Below are positions 23,386-34,734 of a stretch of DNA of 64,000 nucleotides, one piece after another. How positions within the stretch are numbered: position 1 is the first letter of the stretch; every line of letters starts with the position of its first letter. The stretch is from Forficula auricularia (Eukaryota > Arthropoda > Insecta > Dermaptera > Forficulidae). The stretch covers positions 5,672,280 through 5,736,279 of the forward strand of contig JALMQS010000066.1 of NCBI GenBank assembly GCA_024734495.1, in the 5' to 3' direction. Position numbers and translations under genes: made by a program. The notes beneath the pieces were generated by a model. The model saw only the letters and a list, made by a program, of their open reading frames with translations. It made no database searches and was not told where the DNA came from.

Positions 23386-23798
23386 AAAACTGAGAAATAA
23401 TCCCCGTGACGTCACATGTAAACATTGCTTCCATGTTCGTTGTCAATAGAGTTCCCACACTCTGCCTAACCACTTCCTCCCTACATAATCCATAATATTT
23501 AAAAATTCGAATAGCTCAAAGTCTTCTCCCGGAGGATAAATTCAGTTCGGCTCGGTTCTTATATTCGTATACCTAACCTCCTAAAAACTAGCCCGAAATC
23601 GTGGTATACGAACCGAAGACCTGAGACCAACTGAATACATTTCTAACCGAACCTCATAGAACTTGTTTGGGAATGCATTTTTTTATCTAATCGAACCGAG
23701 ATCATGAACCATCTACATCTACAAGTGAGAGTGTGGGAACTCTATTGACAACGAACATGCCAATGTTTCCATGTGACGTCACGGAGATTTCTCGGTTT
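23386..23798. mobile_element. MITE with CRE-like palindrome in each arm
   Basis: The inverted arms (about 23386-23466 and 23727-23798) share ACTGAGAAAT / ATTTCTCGGT, TGACGTCACATG and GTCAATAGAGTTCCCACAC. TGACGTCA is retained intact in both arms. TA-rich flanks suggest a mariner-type duplication. A partial relative with TCTAATCGAACCGAGATC lies at 53175-53270. The bases from 23800 to 24820 hold nothing I can identify. Confidence 0.75.
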
Positions 23799-24827
23799 AT
23801 ACATATATAATAATTCAAAGAATAAATATCAATAGAATAACTATTATTTTTCTATATGTGTGTATGATATTCTATTTATAATTTGAAATTATTATCTTCT
23901 TGAACTACTCTTTCTATATACAATTATCTGGTTTTCTATATAAATAAATACAAATACATTAAAGAAATAATTATTTTCATAGAAGTTGCTTGTATTTGTT
24001 GAAATACTCGTGTGTATATATTTATTTATGTGATAGTCGTATATATTCTAGGTCAAAACAATTTAAATAAAAATAAAAAATAAAATTTCCAATAGAAGGT
24101 TCAGAGGGGGCACGATGGGTGCAGAATAATCAATGAGCTTGTAGTTGTTTTTTTGATAACATCTGGAAATTGCAACCCAAGAAGTTACTTATTCACTTGG
24201 GTGGGTTCTTTGGTCGCTCAACTGAATCGATTATTATCTGAACCCCTTTTGATTTGTTAAGATATCGAATTCTTCTTCTATTTTTTTCTTTTTTTGAGTT
24301 TATCCGGTTCAAGAACCGGAAATATCATCTGGTAGTCGTAAATGAGGCCATGACTGATTGATGGAAAAACACCGTAAGGAAGAGTGGGGGATTCTTTTCT
24401 GTTTCACACACAATCGATCAGGGACAGTATTGACGTGGATTACGTTGCTGGGTGTACCTAGGCACTCAGGTTGTCATGAAAATGAAAATTTCCAACCACT
24501 CTAAACTAGAGTCCTACATACAAAAACAGACACTTGGTTATTTTAATAAAATTAATTAAAACAACTTTTTTAAGAAATATTTTTTATTAATAGTCATATT
24601 AAATGATATGATTGTGAAAATGTTAAAATTACTTGGATGGAAAAATCAAAAAACTTTCACGACTCAAAACGTTCTCTGACTAAAGCCGCCCATTATTAAT
24701 AAATTCATATACTATATTAAACTAGCAAAATTGTTTTTTTATTAATAGTAGTCGCGAAAGTGCGATTTTCGAGAGAACTTTGGGGGGACCGACTGATTTT
24801 TGTCTGACTATAGTTCCAATTTCTTTA

Positions 24828-25660
24828 AGCGGCCGCTACATGATCATTATGTCACTCTTGACTAGGATTGACACTCCGATTGAGCGTTTAAGGGTAGGAC
24901 TGATGGACGGATGAACGAGATTGACGGATTTCCAGAAATCAGAGCTTCAATCATGTAAAAAGGAGGAGAGATTGACAGTCTGAATGAAGCGTGTAATGGT
25001 ACCGTCATTCTTTTCATCCGCCGAGAACATTTACAATTTTAAGAATTCAAATATTTAATGGATTTGATAATTATTTAATATGATCATTATTAGTTATATT
25101 TTCATTTTATTATTTGAAAATGGAATCAATTTTCATCAAAAAATCAATAATAATTTAAAATTAATTATTTACTTGAATTACTTGAATACATTAAAGTGTG
25201 AAGAGGACCTTATTAGTATTTATATTATCATTTTACTAAGCAGCCATGGAAGAACATTTAGATGAAGATATCATAGATGTATTTGTTAATACCGCTGGCC
25301 AGTTAAGTGCTAAGGACTTGATTTTAAAACGTTTCATAGAAATATGGAAATCAGAGCTGTGGATTAAAGGCCACGCATCTTTTTATATGAAAGAGTACAA
25401 GAGAAAAGTTGCAGTGGCTCAGCTTTTGGAAATTTTAAAAGAATTAAAGCCAGAAGCGAAGGAAGCGGACGTATCCAAAAAGTTGAACACTTTTCGTTCA
25501 AATTTTCGAAAGGAATTGAACCGCATTAAAAGTTCAGCTAGAAGTAGTTTCAATCTGGCGGTCAATCGGAATGATCGTGTAAGGTTCTGCAAGATTGAAG
25601 TAAGGAATGACAATCGGATAGATTCAATCTGACAGTCAGAATGATCGTGTAGGGGCCGCT
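24828..25660. mobile_element. PIF/Harbinger element, 833 bp, retaining a MADF ORF
   Basis: The termini are AGCGGCCGCTACATGATCAT and, inverted from the right end, AGCGGCCCCTACACGATCAT (18 of 20 identical). TTA flanks both sides (24825-24827 and 25661-25663), the 3 bp TWA duplication of PIF/Harbinger. Subterminal GATTGAC and CAGTCNGAATG repeats are present on both sides. The element lacks the DDE transposase but keeps the accessory DNA-binding ORF, the second gene of Harbinger elements. It is likely an internal-deletion derivative. The next fold-back begins only 5 bp after the right duplication. Confidence 0.85.
25246..25632 (+). CDS. MADF (Myb/SANT-like) protein of a Harbinger element, 3'-truncated
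   Basis: Residues 26-92 form a MADF domain, a DNA-binding helical fold of the Adf-1 type: FIEIWKSELW in helix 1, Y.KRK in the middle, then VSKKLNTFRSNFRKEL in the last helix. In Harbinger elements a Myb/SANT- or MADF-type protein is made from a second gene and helps the transposase bind the ends and enter the nucleus. The start GCCATGG is a good initiation context. From about residue 101 the frame runs into subterminal element sequence, so the normal C-terminal part was lost by internal deletion. The frame itself is free of stops, suggesting a recent insertion or selection. Expression is not shown. Confidence 0.75.
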   Translation: MEEHLDEDIIDVFVNTAGQLSAKDLILKRFIEIWKSELWIKGHASFYMKEYKRKVAVAQLLEILKELKPEAKEADVSKKLNTFRSNFRKELNRIKSSARSSFNLAVNRNDRVRFCKIEVRNDNRIDSI

Positions 25661-25668
25661 TTATAGAT

Positions 25669-26580
25669 CAAGAGCCCACGACTGCCAGACCTTCGTTATT
25701 TTATAAAAGCTGAAAGTTTTTCTGTGCATGTCCCCTATACAGGTGGGAACGACCAGCGACTATGGAGTTTGGGTTGTGGTTACTTTGGCAGGTAACAGGT
25801 AATAAAGGTGTATAAAATAGTACTTTAAATTCGTTAAAGTATAAAGCTCAATTTTTTTATATTTTCTTCGGGATAACTTTAGAAATCTCGTCATCCATTG
25901 CCGGACACTTATGACAGTTGCTACCCCCTGCCAGACACCCCTAAACTTTAATAAATTATAATTATACTTTCGTTATAATATAAAAGATAAATTTTATATA
26001 TGTTACTTGGCGACCTATAAAAAAATGTTACCTCAATAGGCGGACAGTTTTAATGGTTTTTACATAGATTTTTGACATTTCGGTTATTATTGATAACCAT
26101 TGGTGAAGACATGGAGGAATCGACTTAAAATCAAAAATAACCATCGATTCTTATCTAATACTAGAGGAATAACCTTATTGCATTCCATTTTTGTTGTTTT
26201 GACTATTAATGACAACTTCTACTGAAAACGTGGAAGAATCGACTTAAAATCAAAAAGACTAAATTCTTTTATGGCAAACCACTCAAGCTTGAGTTTCTTA
26301 AAGTTTAGGGGTGTCTGGCGAGGGGTAGCAACTGTCATAAGTGTCCGGCAATGGATGACGAGATTTCTAAAGTTATCCCGAAGAAAATATAAAAAAATTG
26401 AGCTTTATACTTTAACGAATTTAAAGTACTATTTTATACACCTTTATTACCTGTTACCTGCCAAAGTAACCACAACCCAAACTCTATAGTCGCTGGTCGT
26501 TCTTACCTGTATAGGGGACATGCACAGAAAAACTTTCAGCTTTTATAAAATAACGAAGGTCTGGCAGTCGTGGGCTCTTG
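25669..26580. mobile_element. 912 bp fold-back element with arms of about 280 bp
   Basis: Ends are CAAGAGCCCACGACTGCCAG and its reverse. The arms (25669-25950 and 26300-26580) are almost identical inverted copies, including CATGTCCCCTATACAGG and CTTATGACAGTTGCTACCCC. The centre holds two direct repeats (AATCGACTTAAAATCAAAAA at about 26118 and 26236). It is non-coding; superfamily is unknown and a target duplication is not clear. Confidence 0.8.
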
Positions 26581-27057
26581 GGCTATTACACCTCACTCTA
26601 CTTTCCCACACACTTATCATTTATTAATACATTCACAGCTGCATAGATTCTTGTAAACAACTTCAATCCATATGTAACCCATCGTAATTAAGTATTATTA
26701 TTATATTAATGTCTCATATTAGTGAACATTACTTTAGTCCCTAAAATAATGAATCAAACGTTAGAGATAACACTCGTTAGAGATAACACTCCCCAGATTA
26801 CACTGAAAAAGTTTTGGCTTATTTTAACTCTCAAATCGTCTTTCTCACCTGTGCAAAAAATATAGTGTATGGCACGGGCGTAATGAGAAACACCCTACAA
26901 TCAAGGTCACGGCGTTCACTTCGGCTTATAAATAAATCCACCATAAGCTCTCAGCTCATGCCGCAACTCTTGCTTATCAAATATTCCTCATTTTAGGCTC
27001 CTCGACATACACTATAATTTCAGTTGTTTTATGTCCATTTTTTATTTAAGTCAAAGA

Positions 27058-27308
27058 ATTAATAGGTTTTTGGTACCATCTTATATTTTATTAACGTATT
27101 TTATTAATTTTTGCACAACGTTTCGTCCGTTTCCGGACTTTATCCAAGTGCTGAAAAACAAAAGTTACAAGAACAATAGATTAGGGAAAATCAAATCAAT
27201 GTACATTTCCAAAATACAACCATATACGATATGCCACTATGAATCACTCACCTTAATTTATTAAAATACGTTAATAAAATATAAACATTGTCCAAAAAAC
27301 CGATTAAT
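27058..27308. repeat. palindromic element, about 250 bp, around a ribozyme-like motif
   Basis: The outer arms share AATTAATAGGTTTTTGG / CCAAAAAACCGATTAATT and TTTATTAACGTATTTTA. The left interior contains the minus-strand hammerhead-like motif at 27113-27151. Confidence 0.65.
27113..27151 (-). ncRNA. hammerhead-like motif with degraded CUGAUGA box
   Basis: On the minus strand the order is GCAC, TTGGATAAA, stem II GTCC/GGAC with loop GGAAAC, GAA, ACGT, T, GTGC. Stem I (GCAC/GTGC), stem II and the self-complementary stem III all form. The catalytic CUGAUGA box is altered, so cleavage is unlikely in this copy. Confidence 0.45.
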
Positions 27309-27650
27309 TTTTTATTTATACAATATAATATTTTGTTTTATTTAACTTGAGATACATTTAAAATCATAATTAATTTTTCAATTTGGAAATCAAAGCACCA
27401 TTTAATACACTTTTTTCTTTGTTCAGTTAATATTCTTCTGAATCAAATGAGAGAGAAAAATTCAAGTTGCCTCTGACGTCACGCCATTGAATCGACTTCA
27501 AAAAATAAATTATTTTATATTATTTAATGCACCTGTAAAGTCATTTTTTTTCATTTACTGGGATATATAATTATGAATATCAATTATTTTTTTTAATAGT
27601 ACCTACCTATTAACTGAACTAAATAAATTTTCAAAGTTATACGTTGTTAA

Positions 27651-27915
27651 GGGAGAATGGTGTGAGTTCTTGGTGAAACATTTTAAATAAAGTAAAGAAA
27701 ATTTTTGAAATTTTTTAGAAACTTTTTAAAATTTGAAATATAAAATACTAGGCAGGTTTCACATAAATAAAAGATCAGATGCTTGTTTAGCACGACTCAA
27801 TCACGACTCGTGCTAAACAAGCATTTGATCTTTTATTTATGTGAAACCTGCCTAGTATTTTATATTTCAAATTTTAAAAAGTTTCTAAAAAATTTTCTTT
27901 ACTTTATACTTATAT
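27651..27915. repeat. fold-back joined to the GTTTCAC tail family
   Basis: The arms 27690-27797 and 27812-27915 share TACTAGGCAGGTTTCACATA and AAGCATTTGATC-type sequence around a short centre (CACGACTCAATCACGACTCG). The left flank is the minus-orientation tail TTAAGGGAGAATGGTGTGAG then TTCTTGGTGAAACATTTT. The region from 27916 to 28380 is AT-rich without features. Confidence 0.75.
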
Positions 27916-28509
27916 TAGGTGATATTCCTAGAATACCCACTTTTTAATTTCTTTTTTGAACAAAATTTGTATTTACAAAATCAAAATTGCATATTTATTT
28001 ATTGAACACTTCGTTCTCAAGTACTTAATTACTATCTTTAATGGTTCTAATCATTTTTTTTATTGTGGGAAAAGTCCAATTTTGTACTTTTGAATCTTCT
28101 CTTATTCAATTTTTGTGTATATCGAACCTTTTTTCCTTCAATTTGTTTGTTTAATCATTGAGATTGTGTGCGAGCAGCTTCTCTATCTCTCGTTGGAATC
28201 CGCAAATGGTTGTGTGTTTTGTTACTGATGATTCATGAGTATATAAAAAACGATCATGAAATTAACTATTGTGACTTAATAAATTGCTCACCAATCAAAT
28301 ATTCTTAACGTATGCTTGTCTAAAATGTCAATTCTAATAAGCAATCGACGAAATGTCTTTCAAATGAGAAAGAGAAAAAAATAAATTATATAAAATATTT
28401 GGCCTGCGGGGATCCAAGCCAGTCCATGACAACGTGACGTCAGCATCACAAGTCCAATTCAAGGTGAGCCACTGGAGACGCACAAAGCCACTCACTCACT
28501 TTATATGAA

Positions 28510-28965
28510 ATGCAGATTTTCATTTCGATGTGTGTGTTGTCAAATGGCCATAGGTTTGAAAGCAGGAGGCGTGTGAGTGGGAGGGTTCCGCTAACAGGCC
28601 GTGACAGTCCATGGAGACCAATGAACCTCTTCGCGAAGCCAGCAAGAAAGACACTCCCCGGTACCGATCTAGTTATGCATTTCAAATTGACACCGAATAA
28701 TGAATACAAATTCATCGTGCATATCGTCTCTCCCTGGGGAACAGCAGAAAAAACAGAGACGCCTCAATGGAATGAACAAATGGCACAAGTGGCTAGAGCT
28801 CACGTGAACAGCTTTCGAAACAATCCGAAACCTTTAGGAGCCATGCCAAGGGTAAAAAGAAGTTTGCGTGGAAGGAAACCTCGGCTGGAATTCGAATTCG
28901 TTGGCCAAAAAAAAGTCCGAACGATCAATAGCTATAAAATTCTTTTTTTTTTTTTTTTTGATTAA
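28510..28965 (+). CDS. unrecognised 151-codon ORF, possible exon
   Basis: The frame is open for 151 codons in an AT-rich genome and is GC-richer than its flanks. The product is basic (RVKRSLRGRKPRLEFEF near residues 116-132), without membrane segments. I do not recognise a family. Upstream lie TATATAAAATATT (28389), TGACGTCA (28435) and a consensus donor AAGGTGAGC (28463), so a promoter plus first exon is conceivable. It ends in a T tract. Equal weight goes to an old transposon coding fragment. Confidence 0.3.
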   Translation: MQIFISMCVLSNGHRFESRRRVSGRVPLTGRDSPWRPMNLFAKPARKTLPGTDLVMHFKLTPNNEYKFIVHIVSPWGTAEKTETPQWNEQMAQVARAHVNSFRNNPKPLGAMPRVKRSLRGRKPRLEFEFVGQKKVRTINSYKILFFFFFD

Positions 28966-29369
28966 AAAAATGGTAGAGAAAAGACATTAATCAAATTAAT
29001 ACAAAATTCCGGTTCTAGAAGAATTTAGAAGATAGTTTAGTGAATTCGTTTTAGCAACGACGCCTTTTACTGGTTATATGTGGTTATCTTTCAAAAATGT
29101 AAATACATTCAAAAATCTGATAATCCACTAAGTTTGACTGACTTCTTCATCATTTATCTGGAACTACCTGGAATAGGAATTTAAAATTTGACATGAAGGC
29201 TGTTTCAAGTCATAGATACTCGCTAAGAAATATTTAAAAAAATTCAAATTGTAAAAGGGTAAAACAAAGAAACAAATTAACTTGATGATTCTGGGGAGAA
29301 ATAGCAATATTCGAGCACTGTTGAAGGAGAGAAAAAGGAAGTTTCCTGTATGTTTCATTTGTTGACCGG

Positions 29370-29900
29370 TTGACACTTTTAAGGAGGTTCTTTCGCGAGA
29401 ATCCACACAAAAAGTTTTAGCCTCGTAACCACTCTATAAATTTGAACGATGCTAAAATTTTAGGTTATGTTTTTTAACGTGCCTGTACTTTTTACACTAC
29501 TATATTCTCTTTACGAATGGATCGTTTCCAAGCCATTGATATTATATCCCCTCCACTAAAAATAATCGCCCAAATATGTTTTTTTTTATTTTTTATCAAA
29601 ACTACAAAGGTAAATAATTTCAATTTTTTTTAAGTAACTGTGAATATATTATTCTAACAAATATTAGATTTTCATCAAGATGATGAAAGTCCTTTAATGA
29701 AAAAAAATAAAATAATGATCATTTTCCCATCCTTTCCCAAGTATGTAAAACATTACATTTTTAATTGCAAATTATTTCATGTTTGGTGTGGTAAACCGTC
29801 TTCAAATTTTAACAGTGTGTTTATTTTGCTTTTAATGACTTATATTCCAAGTTTCGAAGACTTCTTGGATTTTTGCATTTGTGAAAGAACTACCTTAAAT
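29370..29900 (+). repeat. dispersed repeat R3, copy 1
   Basis: It matches 41770-42295 in the opposite orientation. Shared blocks include AAGGAGGTTCTTT, TGTGTGGAT-type, GGGGATATAATATCAATGGC, ATTTGGGCGATTATTTTTAG and GTTTGGTGTGGTAAACC. The right end passes into a hammerhead-like motif. Open frames in it are short and not conserved. Confidence 0.75.
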
Positions 29901-29938
29901 AAATCCTGAATGAGGGATGATCTTCCGAAACGTCGGGT
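29901..29938 (+). ncRNA. hammerhead-like motif (degraded)
   Basis: The order is AAATC, CTGAATGA, GGGATGATCTTCC, GAAACGTC, GGGTTT. GAA-ACGT-C is intact and stem I can form partly (AAATC against GGGTT). An inserted A in CUGAUGA would disturb the core. Confidence 0.4.
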
Positions 29939-30689
29939 TTTAAGAGGTTGAAAATGAATTTTCAATAAATGTCTTTTATACGGAATTTTATTTTTCATTA
30001 TCCTTGGGTTGCCTTCCATCACTTTTCCAAAGAAAAAACCCTTAAAATATGATCTCATTATAAGATTTCATAATTTCTCCGTAACTACTTAGGCTAGAAA
30101 CGTGACATTTTGTCTGGACCTTACTTTTAAGACTTGAATGCCTGCTAAGAATATTTTTAAGAAAATTCAAAAATTGAAATTTTGTCTGTACCTTACTTGT
30201 AAGACGTGAATGCTTTTTTAAGAAAATTCAAATTTAATGGAGACATGGTTTCATTTTTCCGAAACTATTTGAGCTAATAATTTGAAATGCCTAATTGTAA
30301 GATGGAAATGCTTGCAAAGATCGATTTTTGAAAATTCTAATTTTAAAAAGTTACCAAGAAAAAACTTTACAAATAAACTGCAACGGATCGTTGCTAAACT
30401 TAAACTTATTATTAATCAGATATCACTTGCAATTTGTAGTTCATGTTGACTGTATACTATAACATCCTCTTAAAATCTCAATAGAATAATTAAAAAAATA
30501 TTTTTCGCACAACCTACGATTCCACAGGAATAAAGTCGACTCCAAACCAACCCCCATTTCTTCTATTGACCATGTAAAATTCTCATATCTGTAACATTAG
30601 AAGAAAAAATGGTACGATATTTTTTTTTCATTCCAGTGAGTGGTTAATTGTCCAGAAATAGCCATGATGAAAGTGATTGACATCACATA

Positions 30690-30722
30690 GACAGACAGAC
30701 AGGCAGGCAGACAGACAGACCA
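30690..30722. repeat. (GACA)n microsatellite
   Basis: AGACAGACAGACAGGCAGGC then AGACAGACAGACC. It is followed by CAAACGGGGCATTCAAG, which resembles the end of a retroelement. From 30000 to 31500 nothing else is identifiable. Confidence 0.8.
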
Positions 30723-31514
30723 AACGGGGCATTCAAGATTTATAATCTTGTCCCTTGATTGAGAGGGAAAAAATGTCCGTGTTCAAATGGACACTTTCAC
30801 TGAATTTTAAAAACCAATATTATACAACAAAAAAAATCATAATAAATAAATAAAGGGAAGTATAGGGTGAAAGAGAAAGTTCCTGATTCACATAAAAACT
30901 TTAAAAATGACAATTGGGGATATTTTGGTTTTGTTAGTTTTTTACTTTCACATTTATATTCTATAGAATATAATAGGGAAGTATTGTTATTTTTATAATA
31001 AACATCCAACCCCAAAAACGTGACATCTATATAATTAGACAACATTTATTTTACCTAAGATTAAAAGGTATTTTAGTTGACCCTTCTTTCTCCCTTAAAA
31101 TACTCTGGGGTGTTAAGGGGTATATACTTAACGGAAAATTGTAAAAAGGAAGTGAATATTTTTTCTGTTTCATCAAAAAAAAAAAATGGTTTAATCTAAA
31201 TTTGACGTTTTTGAATGTGTCATCTTTCGAAACTAACTGGCCAATTACTCTAAAAATTAACCTAAGAGTAATATGGATTATCCAAAAATTTATACTTTAC
31301 TTCAATATTTAATTGAGGAAAAAGTGAATACTTTTTTAAGATTTAGTTCGTTATTTTCAAATTTTGTAGATTTGGCATTTTGGGGTGAAAACTTGAAATT
31401 TGGAAGAAAGGTTCGGTTTATTATTTATGAAGTTCATTAGCTACTACAAACATTTAAAAGCACTTTAAAATGTTAAGAGTTTCCTCCTAAAGTAAACTGG
31501 GACCTTATTAGTGT

Positions 31515-32060
31515 CACTACAATGTTTTTCTGTCTGTCTTTCAGAGCATTGTAGCTCATAAACTAAATAAGAAACAAACTTGAAATTTACAAGTTACAAT
31601 ATATTCTTTTTCCCGAAATCAAAAATCCTACTAAATCAAATGATTTTATTTGGAGAAGGTCGAATTTTTGTGCGGTTAAAAATAAAAAAATATTCTTTGT
31701 TATGGGATGTGAGCTAAAGATCACTTTAAGTTAAATTAAGCCGTTTTTTTTTGTTTTGTTTTATATAATAATTAACTCAATCTAAAATAACGGTGGAGGA
31801 GAGTTCTAAAGTGGTAATTTTTAGCTAATTTTCATTCCTGTCTGTATTAATAAATAGCTTAACTTAAAATTGTGAAAAAATTCCACAAACTCGCTCCCTC
31901 TCATCAACGTCAAATAAGATCGAATTTCGTATCTCAAGTATTTTTGAAGATATAAGCTGCGGAACCATCAGTACGTGGTCCGACTCAGCAATTTATTTCA
32001 GAGAACTTCATTTTCCGTCCCAAAATTCTGAAGCTAAAAAGCCCAAAATATGATCATTTC
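31515..32060 (+). repeat. repeat R1, copy 3 (longest)
   Basis: It shares TCTGTCTGTC, GCATTGTAGCTCATAAACTA, GGTCGAATTTTTGTGCGG, TCATCAACGTCAAATAAGAT and CTGAAGCTAAAAAGC with the other copies. The last block recurs alone near 21100 and 63560, so R1 fragments are more widespread. The bases from 32060 to 32900 hold nothing I can support. Confidence 0.65.
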
Positions 32061-32899
32061 TTTGTTTTGGAAATATTGGCATCAAATTTTCCACAAGTTT
32101 CCGTATCGCGTTATCTAGTCTACAAAAAAATTTAAATAAATTCAATACTCTAACTGCCCATATTTTTAATACTCTAGTAAAAGAGAAATAATTGTAAGAT
32201 CATCTATTTCTATGCGTTCCAAACCCTATCTCACTGCTAAAGAATTCCAGGGAACTCGAACGCTCATACAGAACAGAAAACTCTGCCTACATCTCCCGAC
32301 AGCCTCTCCGGGTCTTTTTGGGTTACCCCGATAAATAGTTCTTCGTTTTTCAAATCCAGATGCTATATCATCAGAACGAACTTTCTACGACATTCCGTTC
32401 TTAAGTCATGGTCGATATCAAAATTTTTCAGAAACACAGAAACAATTTGTGCTTATAAATGATTTTCAATTGAAAAGTTTTTGATTTGCCGAGAGTAGCA
32501 GAGCTTTATTTTTTAAGGATTCTAAATGTTTAGCAGCTTCGTGTTTCAGTTTTCAAAAACATATAAAACCCTTCCATGACCATGACCGAAAATACAAAAA
32601 ATAATAATAATAAAATATCTTCAAGAAATTAAGACTATAACTATTTTTGAAGATTTTTTGTTTTAGACAAATTCATCTAACTCATGTTATCAGCTTCCTG
32701 GGTTCTAGAACCTCGTTTCCCTATCTGTCAACCCAGCAGAATATAAAAGATAAACGCCTACCACGTCTGAAGATATTATTGAAAGTTCTGACTCACTATC
32801 TAGCGATGCATCCCAAACTGATTCATTAGAATAAACACTGAGACCGGACATGCTTTATGCAATTTTTCACTCTGTCTTGAGTCGCTTTTAGAAGGAAAC

Positions 32900-33041
32900 T
32901 TAGGCCCGGTTGTATGTCGCAAAGTAAATGCTTTTTACCACTAACCAAGGGTAGATGGTAAATGGGAGGGCCATCCCAGTCCATCTACCCTTGGTTAGTG
33001 GTAAAAAAGCATTTACTTTGCGACATACAACCGGCCCTTAG
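32900..33041. mobile_element. hairpin MITE, 142 bp, GGTTGTATGTCG family
   Basis: The arms share GGTTGTATGTCGCAAAGTAA and TTACCACTAACCAAGGGTAG. Termini TTAGG-CCCGG / CCGGCCCTTAG are inverted. It is related to the 36.16 kb element by the GTTGTATGTCG termini. It is non-coding; the perfect stem would make long double-stranded RNA if transcribed. Confidence 0.75.
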
Positions 33042-33247
33042 AAGACTACTTAAACTCCAGGACGCTATTAGGTTGCACTTAAAGTAAACAAATGTATCAT
33101 TATTCTTGGCTTGTAGTATTAGTTCATACTTTTTGTTGTATTCGTGAATTGACAAAAATTGAAAAATATATGATAATGGTAGATTAATTTGAAAGTTTAT
33201 AATAGGAAAATAAGGACACGTTTTTATGTGTGACTTCGTCATTTATC

Positions 33248-33286
33248 AGCCAACGTTTCGTCGACTTTGCCGACTTCCTCTAGGGT
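33248..33286 (-). ncRNA. hammerhead-like motif (degraded)
   Basis: On the minus strand: CCCTAGAGGAA, stem II GTCG/CGAC with loop GCAAAGT, GAA, ACGT, T, GGC. An inserted A breaks the CUGANGA box. A second copy is at 63256-63293. It is followed by GGCTGATAAATG. Confidence 0.4.
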
Positions 33287-34734
33287 TTCAAATAGTCAAG
33301 CCACATATAAATCTACGACCAGTTAACTAACTATTGAATTTATTCATTTTTTTCTTTTATTTATGTTTAGATATGTAAGAAACGTCGAGAAAAATCTAAT
33401 TTTTCCTGGCTGACTTGGTCTGTAGATTCAGATTCCTATTGTTACAGAAGCTCATATAAAGTTTTTTTTGGTGTCGAAATGATTGTATTCATAATACAAA
33501 GCAAAGCTGAGATGATTAGATTTCAGGCTTAGAAGTTTCATTTAATTTCACTTGAAAAATGCATAAAATCGTAAATTCTTGAAACTAATGAGCTACAATT
33601 TGGAGCAAAAATTTATATTAAAAGAAATCATATTTATGGTTATTTTCAGCTCTCTAACTTCATTGCAGGTTGCTCATTTATTTATTTCATGGCTCTTCAA
33701 GCAAGTCCATCTGGCATTTTACTAAAAAACAATATAAACTAACTGACTTTAACTTACGTCAGAGACTTTGTTCCAATTATATAGGGGGGCTCAATTTATT
33801 TTTTCGATTACAAAATAATTTATTAACTGCATTTAAGATAAAATATCTTTTAGTAAAAAATATCATTTCAATAATAACTGAAAAAGAAAACCTTATGAAG
33901 ATCCACTGTGAGGAAAATAGTGTTAAAAAGTGCACAAATCCCCAACTTTCACAGAGTTTTAAAAAAGTTTAATTTTTCCTCCTATTATAATTTTTTGTTT
34001 TTTACTGTCACAGCAATAGTTTTTCCCACATTTTCCTGCAATGTCGTCAGCCAGAAGTAAAGCGCCCAAAAATAATAATTATGACCTGTGTCTCTGGTTG
34101 CCTACGATACAGGCAAGCGAGAGAATCTACTCTGAAGATTTTTCTTACCAGATATCCTACATACTTAAATACTAACCTGTACTAGATCACTTTTTTATAT
34201 TTGAAATTAGAATTATGGAGAAAATATGTATAATAAAATTTCAAAGACGAAATAATTCAACCAATACGTATTTAATTTTTCATTAAGAAAAAACAAATTC
34301 ATTTATTTATTTTTATTCTTAAAGGGGTTTTTCTTCTGAATTGAAATTGAACATGTATTTGTATTTTTTAATGAACATAACTCACAAGTTAGGTACATTT
34401 TCATTTTATAAATGTATTCCCATACTTGGACGTTATTTATTTATTGTTATACTTATTACTCTGTATATGAATCATTGAATGTTACTTCGTTACGAAGCAT
34501 CACAGCTATAAATAAAACAAATTTCAATCAATACAATAAATTATTATTATTTTCATTGTTTTCGCTTCATACGTTTCAGATTATTTTACTCACTACCAGT
34601 GGCGTAGCCGTACCAGCGGATGTTGTTGGTTGCGGCTCATCGCTACAATCTCAAACATTTAGAGTATTTTCATAAATATCGACTTCAAAAAATCCCCAGG
34701 AGGATCTTTTAAATTATTTTAAATATTTCTATAA

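Noticed and set aside
25246..25632. Host Adf-1-like transcription factor gene
   Set aside because: The frame lies wholly inside a TIR/TTA-bounded Harbinger element and runs into its subterminal repeats.
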